NCBI GenBank assembly: GCA_007922305.1
Contig: ML677348.1
Coordinates: forward strand, 20,617,263 to 20,681,262
Source of the DNA: Dermatemys mawii
Taxonomy: Eukaryota; Chordata; Testudines; Dermatemydidae
DNA length: 64,000 bases
Direction: 5' to 3'
Part shown: in pieces, positions 1 to 11,815 of the stretch
How the letters are laid out: each line of letters begins with the position of its first letter
Position numbering within the stretch: position 1 is the stretch's first letter
The notes under the pieces: model-generated
Told to the model about the DNA's origin: nothing
What the model saw: only the letters and a program-made list of their open reading frames with translations
Database searches by the model: none
Made by a program: the position numbers and the translations under genes

Positions 1-3000
1 CCTCTGCTCCCAGCTCCTCTCTGGCCCCTGCTCTTGGTAGCTGGCCCCTGCCCTCTCAAACTCTGCTTCCTGGCCATCGTTCCTTTCCCAGCCACAGGCC
101 CTGGGCCAGCCATGACTCCGTTCCCAGCCCGTTACTGGCAGAAGTGGGGAGGGGGCATGGGAGGAAAAGTTTGGGCACCATTTCTTTATACAGTTCAGAT
201 AATTGGCCTATGCTTTATTTAATTCTTATTTTTTCACCTTATTATAGGTGCTCATTCTGTGCTCTAGGCACCTGTCCCTTTATCTAAAAAAATCACAAAC
301 CAAAAATAGAAGTACCCATAAATATTTTCATCTCAACCCATGACCTCTTCAAGAACAGAGAAATAGATGGGCTCTGCAGCATGGCTGGAAGCAGGACTGG
401 TCCTAGGGGTGGGTAAGCGGGGAAGTTGTTCTTCTCCTGATTGTCCAGCTTTATTTTTTTTCTCCACTCCCAATGGGGCAAGTATGTGTGTGTGGAAAAC
501 ATTTTCTGCCCTGGCTGGCAAAATGCTAGTGCTGCTCCTGGCTGGAAGGTTAATAAATTTGGGCTGAGATGGACCAAGCTGGAGAACCAGTTCCTAAGCC
601 TAGGGCTTCTCTCACAAAACATCCTGTCAGAAGATCATCCTCATTTATATTGAGAGAACTCCAGTTCAAGCATCTCTGCTAATCTCAGTTGTGGCCATGT
701 GTCATAGGGAGAGAGGCAATAGCTCAGATAACCAGGTCCCAGCCATTTACAGCTTCATAGATTAAAATTGAATTTCACCAATACAAATTACTCCAGCTCT
801 CCCAGCTGCTTTCCCCAGCCTCCCTACAGTATCTCAGTCTTGCCTGGTTTGAGTCACATCCAACTAGCTCTCATACATGCCTCAAGATCATCTGGACGCT
901 GGGTAATTCGTTCCACTGTTCTGGCTGTGTCAGACATGACTGGAGATATAGAACCAGGTGGCATCAGCATAAGAAACACACCAAATCCAGTGCGTAATTT
1001 ATAATGAAAGAGACGCTGGGGCTCCAGCAATCTCTTTTTACTTTCGTAACTGATGCAGCGAGTCTAAAGGTCTCAGGGCTATGAACTGTCAAGCCCAGAG
1101 GGGGCAGGGCTCAGCCCTGGCAAACTTTGGCACAAACTGAGCCCTGACTGAATCCAAAGTCTCCTCAAGAACTTTCCTAGCAGCCTTGTATACACACGGA
1201 ACAAGAAAAGTGACCAGATAGATCCCCATGACACACAACAAGAGAGAGACCTTGGGGCATAGGAACAATTGTCCATAAACACTCTTTGGGTGCTCTCAGA
1301 AAGACAGGAATGGAGCTAGTCAATGGCACTCCATCCACTCCAATAGTGGTTGCAAACAACTCAACGACATCTTAAGGAAAACGGTATCAAACACTGCTGA
1401 CAAACTGTAACCAGTAGAGGACAAACATTATCCAATTCAATATCCATCCAGTAGAGGACTCCATAATCCTTAGGGCACATCAGACCAGATATACAAGCCG
1501 GAGCAGCTGACTGGAAATAGCAGTGTGAGAGAGAGCTGCAGAGAAAAGGCCATGCAGCCTGGGAGTAAGGACTCAGAAGCTAAGACCCAAGCAGGGAAGC
1601 AACCTGCTGTTAGGTGCCAGCTGTAGCTGGGATGCAGGGTGAGGGCCTGCATGTAAGTTTGTGGCAAATATGCATGTGTATGGCAGGAGGATAGCGTAGA
1701 GGGTTCACAATGAGACATTGTTACCCTAATATTCCACTCTGGGGTTTGCCCCAGGAGCTAAAGGAGGAGATTTTTCATTGTAACTGTTAAAGTAATTATG
1801 CTGAGGGTATTTGTATCTTTTAGTGCCATAGGAAGTTAATCCTGTTATTTGGATTCTGTGAAGATTAACAGGGAACCACCAGGCTAGAGCCTGGACAACC
1901 TAGTGTTTGGAGCAGCAACACCGCTTGCTTCCAAGTTTGTGGTACGCACAACATGCTACCAGATATTTAGATGAGTCTGGTGTGCCAGAAAAAAAACACA
2001 CTCACAGTGACAGTTGTGCTTGCAGCTGTATGCACATTATGCCCTGTGTGTACCATTGACAGGGGCACAGCAACCTGTGGGCAGGGGAGGCAAAAGGGAT
2101 AGTTTGCCTGGGCTCCCCGTTTTAGCAGGCCCCCAGAGAGATGTTACAAGCTGGCATGCCGGAGCACAACACCCCTCACTGAAATTTGACCTGCCAGCCC
2201 CTCTGCTGTGACTGAGGGGTGACTGGGCCAAACCTGAGTGGTGCCATTCTCAGATTCAGTTATACAGACCGTGCGGAAAAATTCTGTCAGTGCCCCTGTC
2301 CAGTGAGACTGAGGGTTTTGGTTACTAATCTAATGATCAGTGACAGAGAACTAGCCAAAAAGGAACTCAGAAATAAAGCCTCCTGTTAGAATCCCCTGAG
2401 CTATATGAATGAGTTTGAGCAGAGACCTCCCTTCTCTCACCTGATCAAGTTGTGACTAACTCCCTGGGTTTACATGCTTACTTTTTGTAAGCCCAAACAT
2501 TGAGGTCAATACGTCTCCCATTGACTTCAGTGGACTTTGAATCAGGCCCTGAATTTGAATAAATTGGAAATCTGTCTGTGTCTATTGTTTCACTTTGCTA
2601 GCAACATACCTTAGAAGTATTTCAGTCCCTATCTTGCATTTTTAGCATCTTGTCCCTAATCCTTGTGTTCAGGCTACAAATGGTCATCATCTTCTAGTTC
2701 TTCTCAATTTGATATTTCATTCTGAGCTTCCATCAATAAAGCAGGACAGTATAGATCAACATGCCAGGACTGTTTTAACTGATCTTCCTGGGGGCTTGCA
2801 TAGCCAGGTAGCTCCTGATTTATCAAAAAACCTAACGTGGCTCTTGAGGACGCCATAGGTTGTCTCGATGATCATTCTGGGAATATGTAAGGCTTTGTTA
2901 TAACTGCTCTCTGTGGGAGTTTGGAAACACTGAATCAAAGCTATTAGCCAAGAAGACAGTGGAAGGGACTGTCCCTTGAATAACAAAGCGCTAACATTAT

Positions 3001-3031
3001 AGGGGGAGATGTGAAACAGCATGAAGGTATT
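1..3031. other. Unassigned noncoding DNA
   Basis: I see no gene in this stretch. Short open frames are scattered on both strands without codon bias or recognisable domains. The segment around 2500-2560 carries a phrase about 'cattgacttcagtgg' followed by 'atcaggccctgaat', which recurs in variant form elsewhere in the window and probably belongs to an old dispersed repeat. The rest is either unique sequence or repeats too old to recognise by eye. Confidence 0.5.
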
Positions 3032-3034
3032 TAA

Positions 3035-3710
3035 GGGTATGGTTACACTTACAAGATTATAGCGCTATTGGTTATAGCGGTCCCCTTATACAGGAATATG
3101 TATAGCGCTATTGTATGTCCACACTCAGATGTGCCAGCGGTATAGCATGGCCACATTTGGGGCACTTAATGCGGCATTAAGAGCAGCGCATTAGGGCAGG
3201 TATCCCAGCATTCAGCTGGGTGCAATGTGCTTTTTAAACGAGGGAGGTGAGGGGGGACGCGTTGTGTGTATGCGGAGGGAGAGAGATAGTGATTTTTCCG
3301 TTCTTCTGAAAGCCTGTCAGTGAGCCTCCGTTCACAGAAGGCTTTGTTTTCACACAGGCTCCCTCCTTAAACATTTGCACTGCTTATCTGCTGAGTTAAG
3401 AGAGAAACTCTAAAGAGGTACTTCCGCATTCCTCCAGCCGAGTTCAAAACAAAGGGAAGAGACGTCAATTGCCTTAAATGGCTCTAGGCATCTCCAGAGA
3501 TCACTTGTTCTGCAGTGGGTGTCCACATTCTTGCTGTAGCGCTACAGCAGCTGCGCTACAGCCCTTATTCCCCATGCGGAGGTGGATTAACAATAGCGCT
3601 GTAACTCAGCAGTTATAGCGCTCTACGTGCCTTGCCAGTGTGGACGGGGAGGAGGTTATAGCGCTCGTGGGGGCTTTATAGCGCTATAAAGTGCCAGTGT
3701 AACCAAGCCC
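3035..3710. mobile_element. PIF/Harbinger-type MITE, 676 bp
   Basis: The two ends are inverted copies: the left end begins GGGTATGGTTACACT and the reverse complement of the right end begins GGGCTTGGTTACACT, and both run into a shared TATAGCGCTAT block. The element is flanked by TAA on each side (3032-3034 and 3711-3713), the 3-bp target duplication expected of PIF/Harbinger transposons. The interior repeats the motif 'tagcgcta' several times (about 3060-3120 and 3535-3670), so it is partly palindromic. No coding capacity is visible, so it must have moved with a transposase supplied in trans. The superfamily call rests on target size and terminal pattern. Confidence 0.8.
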
Positions 3711-3954
3711 TAAGAAGCCAACTCAAAGAGTTCCTCCTACACAAGCATTCAGGTCTTGAGCAGTCCAGGTAAACAATGCATGTTACAATAAAGCTTAAAC
3801 TTGTTCTTCATAATAATTTTAAAAGCAAGACTAGCTGCCTATTTAATTTAAAAAACTGCAAAAAAATATCCACCTCCTTTTCCATTTCTGACAAGGAGTC
3901 TTGAAGTTGAAATCTCCTCAGTGTGATAGATATGCTTGTTTTGATTTGCTTAGC

Positions 3955-4103
3955 TCTTGGAAATCCAGGGGCTCCAAGCTACTGGCCCTGTGCTGAGTCC
4001 CTAGGGACAGCTCTGTCTGTCATTAGGGAATTTTTTCCTGAAAACCCCCTGTAACATTTTGTGAACCCCTAGGAGTTCATGAACCCCAGTTTGGGAACCA
4101 CTG
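3955..4103 (-). mobile_element. hAT-type terminal fragment
   Basis: Read on the minus strand from 4103, the sequence begins CAGTGGTTCCCAAACTGGGG, a terminal motif typical of hAT (Charlie-like) elements in vertebrates. I did not find a matching opposite end or an 8-bp duplication, so this is a truncated copy. It has no coding content. Confidence 0.5.
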
Positions 4104-4689
4104 ATCTACAGATACTCCCTAAATAGCTCACGTCCCTTGATATTATTGGTTTCAAAGAGTTTCACCAGATTAGATTGTCTTAGTGTACAAGGGATATCAT
4201 GCATTTCCGGGGACTTTGCTAGTGAACTTGTGACATTGTGTTTAGCACAGCACACTAGCATCATATTAGTGGAGTGAGGGATTGACATTTTTTGCAAAGT
4301 AGACTGACTTTATTTGGATGCCCCCAAGGGCATGTGTGAGCAGTTTACAATACTCAAGACAGATGAGTATAAAGCTCTCAGGGTTTACTGCTGGTCCTGT
4401 CATTGCCTTTGGAAACCAGTATATTGATAGTCCAACTCCAAAGGATAGTGACAAGTATCCAATATCTACACTGGAAGGTTGTTGACTGACTAATATCAAT
4501 GGTGTCTCCAGCAGATCTCTGGAAGGTGCTTGTGGCAAGCACTTCTAAAGTAGTAAAGCTCTTGACCACTACTAGACAGCTGATTCTGGTGTACACTTTT
4601 CATAGAGGAGATGGATTATTTCTTTGTCAAATCACTTCTCTTATATGTTGGGTCTAAAATTTTTTTATATTGCTGTCACAGTTCAGGTT
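4104..4689. other. Unassigned noncoding DNA
   Basis: I see no gene, RNA or recognisable repeat here. Open frames are short and overlap on one strand without any domain signature. Confidence 0.4.
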
Positions 4690-5860
4690 GCAATCCAGAC
4701 CAGTGGTTGTGAGCTAGTGGGTGATGTGTCACTGTCTGCTGTGCAACCTGGGGTGTCTCACAGTGTTTTGCTGCTGTAGGTCCCAACCTGGGCCCCTCCC
4801 AAACAGCCAGCCAAACAGCCTGCAGGTCACACCAGGAGTATCTCTGAAGAGCTGCAGCCTGTCAACACACTCTAGTCACACTTTGACTTCATGGTTGCCA
4901 TATTCAGGGTGATTCCAGACTTTCCCACCAAAACTTGTGTTCCACACTGTCCAGACCTCTTCTGGATAGTTCAGATATTAAAGGTCAATTGCCCCAGTAA
5001 GGGAATAATATCCAACGGTTTGCTATTTTAAATGGAGTTATCCAAACATTTCAGTTTGAATGCAACAATAGATTAGTTTTGATTAAAGAATAAAACAAGT
5101 TTATTTAGCTACAAAGATAGATTTTAAATGAGCATAAGGCATATACAGTTTCAAAAGAAATAAAGATAAAATAAAGATAAAATAAGATAAAAGTGCAAAA
5201 TCTTCACAAAAACTTAGACTTGGTCGAAGGTCAAATTCTTACCACATACTGCCAACAACAGGGCTGCCAAACTTCAGGTTAGGATCTCTCCCAAATTCAA
5301 ATGGGTTCCTGCTTTTACTTCTTTAGTGAAAAAGAGAGGTGCATAGAGAGAGGTACCTTGGGATGTTTGCCCCCCTCACTTTTATAGTCTGGTCACCTCT
5401 TTGAAATGCATTTTCGTGAAAGTTACCCCACATAAAGTCCATTTCTGCTGTGAGATTGAAGACATGGAATCTCAAGGTAAAATAGGTTCCATGCTGTTTT
5501 ACCCTAAAATGTAGCTCGATCTGTTTCTGCCCCCCTTCTTTGCCAAAGAAGGCTGCTTGACAGGTGATTGCCTATCAACTTTGATGACACTTGGTTAGAG
5601 GCATCAACATGTCCTTTGTCTTTGCGAAACAGGTTTGTATATTCCCCAGACTTGTCTGGTAACCGCATTTTCATCATAATTTCAGTTTATGTTAATAACT
5701 TTACATATAAGGTTGCTACATACATTTCACCATGATATTAGTGACCAGTGAATTGTTTAGTTTTTTAAATGATACCTCACAAGGCATATTTTGTGGAAAG
5801 ATGATTACAATAGAGTGTAGGATTACAATAGTGTGAATTCAAAAGTGCATTTGGTCACAA
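4690..5860 (-). mobile_element. Probable solo endogenous retrovirus LTR, antisense
   Basis: On the minus strand this region has a TATAAAA box (complement of 5380-5386) and, about 280 bp downstream, an AATAAA signal (complement of 5100-5105). The sequence around the polyadenylation signal is clearly related to 62528-62580, the same part of another LTR-like block in this window on the opposite strand. No gag, pol or env sequence borders it, so I read it as a solo LTR. The boundaries are approximate because I could not fix a target duplication. A simple repeat of the ATAAAGATAAA type lies at about 5160-5195. The retroviral class is not determined. Confidence 0.5.
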
Positions 5861-6954
5861 CTGCATATTAATTCTGTTCTCCTGGTACTGACATCTGTCT
5901 TTTCTTTTTCTTTTGTTTAGGGACAAACAAATTCAGCATTTCTCCTTTTGCTTGCAGCTACCAGCTCCCCAAGTCCCAACTGTGGTATCTCTATGTCCTG
6001 TCTTGGAGCAGCTTTTTAATCTTTCTTTAGTAGTGATTTACAAACTTGCTCCAGCTTCACTCATTGCTGTCTGTACACAATTAAGATTAGGCATCTTAAT
6101 CAGCTTGTCTGTACAGCTATACGGGCTTGAAAATTTTAGGCAAATAAATGTACCTAATTAGCCATACCCTGGAACACCCAGCGTTAGGTGAATGGTATAG
6201 TTGGTAGACAACAAATTTTGTCATGTCTTTCTGCTCACATATGCAAATATTATCTATGTGTCCGTGTGCATGCAGACATTTTTCCAACATACACATGGCA
6301 TGGATTGTTTGGTTTCCAGTTATTAAGGAGGAATTTTCCTTTATAGCAGGAGCTAGAAAGTCTTCTATTTGAGGAAATCCAGCATTCCGCTATGAAAAAT
6401 TGTCACAGGAAAAATCTCCCATTCACCATTTTCATCTCCTATGCTGAATCTTGACTTTGCTGTTTGATGCACAACTACTGTCACTTTAATAGTGGGTTTA
6501 TCCTGAAAAACAGCAGAAACATTGCAGTGCTCCATTGTTCCCCTAGCTTTGCAAATGACATTTTGAGTTCTTTCTGGCCACATATGAACACTTAAAAGCT
6601 TCATTTTATTTTTAAGATGCTATTTGAAGCCTAAGCCATCCCCCTAGAGACCTTTTAAAACTCAGACTCTCATTTTCAGTTTTCCAGCAAACTCATGGGG
6701 GACTCACTCCTCGATGGTCTACAGAGTTTCCAGGGGCTGGCCCTGTGCACTATTGTTCTATAGTTGACAGGAAGCCTGTAATAAGGTTTGACATCCAAAT
6801 GAGACTCAGGGGTTGCTTCCACTGCTGATCATCATGATGCTCAGTCAGAATTGCTTTTTTCTCTTACCAGTTTTTACACATTGCTCTGCACTGCCACATA
6901 CTTTTCCTTTGCTTCAGCGTTAGTTAGCTCTTTGCCCTCATGTGCTTTTCATCC
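5861..6954. other. Unassigned noncoding DNA
   Basis: No gene or repeat that I recognise. The 82-codon frame at 5913-6161 has no domain, no supporting splice context and composition like its surroundings. Confidence 0.4.
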
Positions 6955-7289
6955 TCAGGCTACGGCTATACTTGCAAGTGTACACAGTTATGTGTGCATG
7001 TACTGCTAGAGCGTGTACCCTGTATCTGTGCTGAGTGTCCACCTATGCCATGCTGGGCATGTGTTTATGCTGCACACAGGTGTATACTTGTGTCCCCATT
7101 ACTCCTTTTCAGTATGCGATGTTCAAGGTCAAATTTCAGGGGCACCTGTGTGACACCAGAGGCACTCTAGGAACCACTTTATTGCAGCAATATCCTGCAT
7201 ATTGCTGGAACTGTGCCCTGCCTCCATGCATATGATGATGGCAGCTCCCACTTCTCTTTCTCTTCTTTCAAACTGTGTTGGAGTCCTGG

Positions 7290-8053
7290 AGCAAGTCCAT
7301 GAAGATGTGGTTCTGCTCCTGCTCATAGGACTAATGTTCATGTGGTGCAGTAACAGATACAGGACAGAATTGGTCCAGAGAGCTGTCAGATGGCAAAGAT
7401 GGCTGACCTAGGAGGCGGAATGAAAATCCACTTGGGACCCATGAAACAGATGTTATGAATGCCAGGATTGCAGTGATATGTCCATGGGTGGACCTCTACT
7501 ACTGGTCCCGGAGAACAAGCATGGTGTGGTGGGACCACATCATCCTAGAAACCTGTGACGATGACCACTGGCTGCAGAACTTCAGAATGAGGAAGCAGAC
7601 CTTAACTGGGTTATGCATGGAACTTCAGCCTTTAGTGCCAAACCACTCAATTCTGGAAACCAATAACAGTGCAGAAGCAGGTAGCTATTGCCTTTTGGAA
7701 GCTGATAACACTTAAGAGCTACCAGTCTGTAGCCATCAAATTCAGGGCTGGGGAAGTCAAGTGTCTGGATGGTGATTGCCAGACCATCAATACTGTAATC
7801 TACCCGCGGGTGGCTTGCATTACCCAACTGCCAGAACTTATAGCAGGTTTTCAGAACATGAGTTTTCCAAACTGTGTGTGGGCCATCAACTGAACACATA
7901 TCCTTATTCTTTTCCACTGAAAGAGGTCAGTGAATATGTGAACCTAAAGGTTACTATTCACTGGTTCTCCAAGATTTAATGGACTATAAAGGTCAATGAA
8001 TGAACATAAATGTTGGACACATGGAATAGGTCCATGTTGCCAGGGTGTACTCT
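7290..8053 (+). pseudogene. Broken PIF/Harbinger (HARBI1-like) transposase
   Basis: The N-terminal half is readable at 7455-7715 (RMRKQTLTGLCMELQPLVPN, the helical region before the DDE core). It then shifts frame to 7669-7893, with VAIAFWKLITLKSYQSVA followed by MSFPNCVWAIN. A third frame from about 7946 gives KGYYSLVLQDLMDYKG and then HVARVY. These blocks are in the order known for HARBI1-type transposases, which bind the terminal repeats and cut DNA with a DDE triad. The first aspartate, expected in a GAIDG context, is Asn here (7888-7890) and is followed by a stop. The second, expected in HDARV, is Val. At least two frameshifts and several stops are present. I could not identify the glutamate region. 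This is a pseudogene without catalytic potential. Confidence 0.8.
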
Positions 8054-8367
8054 CGGGCCAAAAAGTTTGCCCACCCCTGGCTTAAGCATTAGTACTTACA
8101 TTAAAAAAGAGCTCTGTAAGGTTTTAGGAGGGACATCACACATTCTTCTTTTACAGTTCTGTCTGACACTGTATCTTACAGCTCTTAGCAGGTGCTGTAC
8201 ATGATTGCTCCTAAGCCAGGATGGTTGCCAGTAGTAACTGGTGAGTGTGGGTGAGTCCTTAGGCACGCTCAGTGTGAGGTATCTTCACTGTCACTTTTGT
8301 TTCCTTTGTCTGTAATCTCACTTAATTATCAGCAAATAAATAAATAATTTTCAGCTTCAGGCATGTA

Positions 8368-8964
8368 TCACCAGAGCAAGAGGGCACATTTCCAGAGAGT
8401 GTATTTTAATTTACCAGCCTCAGATTCTGGTTCCCATTGCAGCTCTGGGAGCTCCCCAGTTTCCTCAGAGGGGGCTTCCTCAATGGGGTCTACCAAATAG
8501 AGGCACATAATCATGTGCTCTTCTTCCTGTGAGTCTCCTGGGACTTCCTCTAGGACTTCCTCAAAGGTTATTGCTGCCTCCTCACCCTGCCCCTCCTCAG
8601 CATGTTGCTCATAAGATGAAGTCAATGGAATTGAGGAGCAGGTTGTTAATGACTTTGGGCTCTATATTCTCAGCCCTGAAAAGCCCCAATCCAGCTCACG
8701 GTAGTGGGGTCATGCGCTAGGTTCCCTCCCAGGGGAACTTTTCTAGTCCTTCCCTCTCCAGTCCAGGAGCCTGAGGTGCTTTAGACTGGCACGGAGTCTG
8801 GTGAATGCCTGCTGCCTCCAGCCTCCTGAACTATCCTGGTGCAGGTGAATGTTCCAAGCAAAGTCATGGAAGCCGATGTACACTGAACAAACACTAATCA
8901 GCACCCGTGTATGCTCCAGAGTCCAGGTAGCTACTCTCAGATCATGATCATTTGTACTGATCAA
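8368..8964 (-). pseudogene. Remnant of Harbinger Myb/SANT-like accessory protein
   Basis: On the minus strand, 8743-8964 encodes WTLEHTRVLISV followed about 40 residues later by WRQQAFTRLRASLKHLRLLDW. This spacing resembles a Myb/SANT trihelix: an opening Trp and helix, then an R-T/Q-Q-x-x-R-x-x-x-L-K helix. Downstream, in another frame, 8368-8625 is strongly acidic, with EEVLEEVPGDSQEEEH and PSEETGELPELQWEPESEAG, like the linker of these proteins. In PIF/Harbinger elements this second protein helps bind the ends and imports the transposase into the nucleus. The two blocks are separated by stops and are out of frame. The position opposite the transposase inside one element supports the call; the domain match itself is by eye. 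Confidence 0.6.
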
Positions 8965-9321
8965 TAGATTTCAGCAGAAAACTATTCTACTGCTGGAAGA
9001 GGGGGGTCAGGAATCTTTATACTTATGGGCAAGGGTCAGGCATCAAACGGATCAATGCATTGTGGGAATGGCCCTGAGAGACTATTGATATCCTTGACCT
9101 GGTATAAACCTCTTACCCCCATCCACACAAGACTGTAGAATGGGTCGGGCCATGCCACAGAGGAGGTGTGCACATACCCACACCTCTCATGCATGCTAGC
9201 TTTCATGCACCAGACTGTCCTTTAGGAACATGCTTTAGAGCTTCAGATGTGCATAGTAGAGCGTGATGGCATAAGAACACACATGCAACTGTGTACACTT
9301 GCAAGAACAGACACACCTTCA

Positions 9322-10790
9322 GACTCCCAGTGACCATGCTGCTGTTTTTTTCTTCCTGGTGATAGTATCTAAAACCTCAGCAAATGCTCATCTCTTCTCT
9401 TTATGCAGCTAATTTGGTCTGAGCCAGGGAGGTGTCTTAAAACACCAAGAAGTGTATTATTGTTAATATATTTGCTTCCTTCTTTGTGTTTTATGCATGA
9501 CTCCAGTTTTCATTTCATACCTGCATCTGAGTATCCAAGGTCTCTCTGAATAGCTAAGATGTTTTATTTTATACAACAAGGTGAGTTTCAGCTTTGAAAT
9601 AAGCATTGGAGCTGCTGATCTCAGCTAAATCAGAACAATTTATTTGTTATTATGCACAATACTTTTCTGTACCTTGAAGTGTATGAAGACTCCCTTGTCT
9701 GTGGGTCTAGCATGGGTACTCAGCAAGTGGGAGGTGCAAGGAGCCTTTTCCACTCCATTATGCGTCCCCCACAAGAGCATGTTAATAATTCTTGAGCTCA
9801 AGAAGACACAAAGACTTCTCCCAAGGGGCAGGAGAGCACGTGCACACTCTGCTTGTCCGCCTTTCTGGAGATCCATCTGGGGCACTGCAGTCTATGATGT
9901 CCCTACTCCAGACACCAGCTAAATGCCACCTGCTAGTGTATTAATTCATAGGACAGCACCACACCCTGCTGAGGTAGGCATATGTTATTATCCCTTTTTA
10001 TCTGTGACAGAGGGAGGTTAAGAGATTTGCCCCAAGTCACAAAGTGAGGCAGAGGTAGAGAGGAAAAGGGGCACTTCCAGTCCCCTCTTCTGACTACTAG
10101 CTGAAACTTCCAACACTGTGATGGATTGTTGAGCAGGTCTGGTATGTCTTCCTGCTTTAACCTTGAAGTGAAGTGTTTGTAAGAACAGATTCTCATAGAA
10201 AAACATAGTGGGTCAGTGTTCTCATTCGATCTCTCTCAGCCCATCCACTACATTCTTATTAGCAACCTCTCTCCAGAGATAAGCAATGAAATGTGAAACC
10301 TCCTGTAATCCTCAGCATGCTGCATCTTGGTGCACTATCATTGGGCTCCAACAATTGCCTGTAGGCCTCTTCACTTTCATTACTCTTGCCCGCTGCCTTT
10401 GGTGTATAAGCATGAAAGAAAGATATCTCAGCACTCCCTAAAGGCAGGTTGGAATAAGCCTGTCAATGACTGGATTGCATGTGCTTTTGCAATATAATTT
10501 AGCAGGTCATTACTCTGTAATGAGGACTTAGGCCCCTGTTGGCATTTTTATTCATTGGAAATGGCTGAGTGCAGTGGCTACTTTGTATAGCGTGATTTTG
10601 TGTAATTGTTCCATTCATACATTATCTTAGGTCTCGTATGCTATTTCATGTATTATTATGGGCTTCTTCATTCAAAAGTCTGCTGCTGTTAAAAAATGCA
10701 AAAGGAAATAAAATATGAAACAGTTTCACAGTTTTGGCAGGCTCTCCATTAAAGCTGCCATGTTACCCTTAGCTTACCCCATTCCATTAA
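9322..10790. other. Unassigned noncoding DNA apart from a MIR
   Basis: Outside the MIR fragment at 9945-10095, I see no gene or recognisable repeat. Short frames at 9640-9922 overlap on both strands and have no domain content. Confidence 0.4.
9945..10095 (-). repeat. MIR-type SINE fragment
   Basis: The + strand shows 'aggtaggcatatgttattat', then 'gaggttaagagatttgcccc' and 'aagtcacaaagtgaggcaga'. These are the complement of the conserved MIR core (cactttgtgact, ggggcaaatctcttaacctc) with its trailing CORE-like part. MIR is an old tRNA-derived SINE found across amniotes. The ends are eroded and no target duplication is visible. Confidence 0.65.
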
Positions 10791-11092
10791 GGGTATGTCT
10801 GTGCTGTCATTGGAGGTGTGATTGCAGCATGCATAGACATAGTCAATCTGGCTTTGGTCTAGCTAGTGCGACTACCAGTAGCAGAGAAAGTGCAGCAGCA
10901 TGGACTTCAGCATGAGCCAGCCTCCTCAGAAAGCAGAATATCGAGTGTCCGGGTGGGCTTGTATCACCCACACTGAAACGTGTACTGCCATGGATTCGCT
11001 GCTGTTAATACTTGCACTAGCTAGGTCAAAGCCAGCTCAGGTATGTCTATGTATGCTGCAGTCACACTTCTCATTAAAAGGTAAACATTCCC
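10791..11092. mobile_element. Harbinger-like MITE with about 51-bp terminal inverted repeats
   Basis: The left end begins GGGTATGTCTGTG and the complement of the right end begins GGGAATGTTTACC. Both reach TGCAGC at base 38 and share the following CAT(G/A)CATAGACATA. The left flank is TAA (10788-10790) but the right flank is GAT, so the target duplication is not preserved or the right edge is off by a few bases. There is no coding capacity. The overlapping open frames here are accidental. Confidence 0.65.
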
Positions 11093-11199
11093 GATGTCTC
11101 TGTAATGCAGTCCCTGTCACTCGCTGCTCTGAAATGTCTGTGTTACCTCAATGTGATAGGGTGAATCATCATCACCTGCTAGAGAAAGAAAAAAAATTC

Positions 11200-11815
11200 T
11201 ATTAGTGGAATGCTCAACACCTGGGGGGGGGTGGGGGTGGTAATTGATTGCTTCTGGTCAGAGGGGGAAGAGCTAGGCGATGGGCTGTTAGACATTTGGG
11301 GCCTAAGCAGACTGAAGGAGCTCAGTAAGGGGTGGGGAAGAGGGAGACTTCAGAGAAGTCTCGACCCTCTGCAGGAGGGAACCCCTAGGAGGAGGGTAGG
11401 TTTGGGAGGGGAAGGCCTGAACCAGGGCACAGAAGGAGTTGGGAGAGCCCTAGGGAAAGCTGCTGGAGATCTCTGAGAGGGGAGGCAGTGGGGGAAAATC
11501 TGCTACACAATAAGTGACAGAGGATGAACTCTGCAGGAGCACGTTAGGCTCTGAGGGAGAAGGCCCTAAGGTAGGCCCAGTTAGAACACTTCATTGGAGA
11601 CTGAGAGGGGCTGGAAGACTTACTAGTTTCGAGGTTTACTTGGACTTTCAGTTGGACTTTTTTGTGATCCTGGAAGGGTGTCACTTGGTTGGAGTGATGA
11701 GCCATGGAAGACCCAGTGGTAGGCAGATGGCTACAGAGCTGAAGCTATGGGCAACATTCATCCAGTGGCCCAAGAGGCTTAACGTGTGAGTGTGCGACAT
11801 AACACAAGGCAAAGC
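11200..11815 (+). repeat. GC-rich repeat-like block, unclassified
   Basis: This block is purine-rich on + and much richer in G than its flanks, with phrases such as 'gaggagggtaggtttgggag' and 'gggagagccctagggaaagc'. It opens with a G-run near 11223-11240. The composition and abrupt edges suggest an inserted repeat, possibly an LTR or DNA-transposon interior. I could not match its ends or find a duplication. The long open frames result from high GC, not coding. Confidence 0.35.

Larger units (their letters stand above)
6958..9318 (+). mobile_element. PIF/Harbinger transposon, near full length, decayed (2361 bp)
   Basis: The ends are inverted copies of each other: the left end reads GGCTACGGCTATACTTGCAA and the complement of the right end reads AGGTGTGTCTGTTCTTGCAA. 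Both continue into the shared block GTGTACACAGTT. TCA flanks both sides (6955-6957 and 9319-9321), giving a 3-bp target duplication. Inside are remnants of the two genes that autonomous PIF/Harbinger elements carry: a transposase on + (about 7290-8053) and a Myb/SANT-like protein on - (8368-8964), pointing toward each other. Both are broken, so the copy cannot move by itself. Several MITEs in the window have Harbinger-type targets and may have used a transposase of this general type. Confidence 0.85.
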
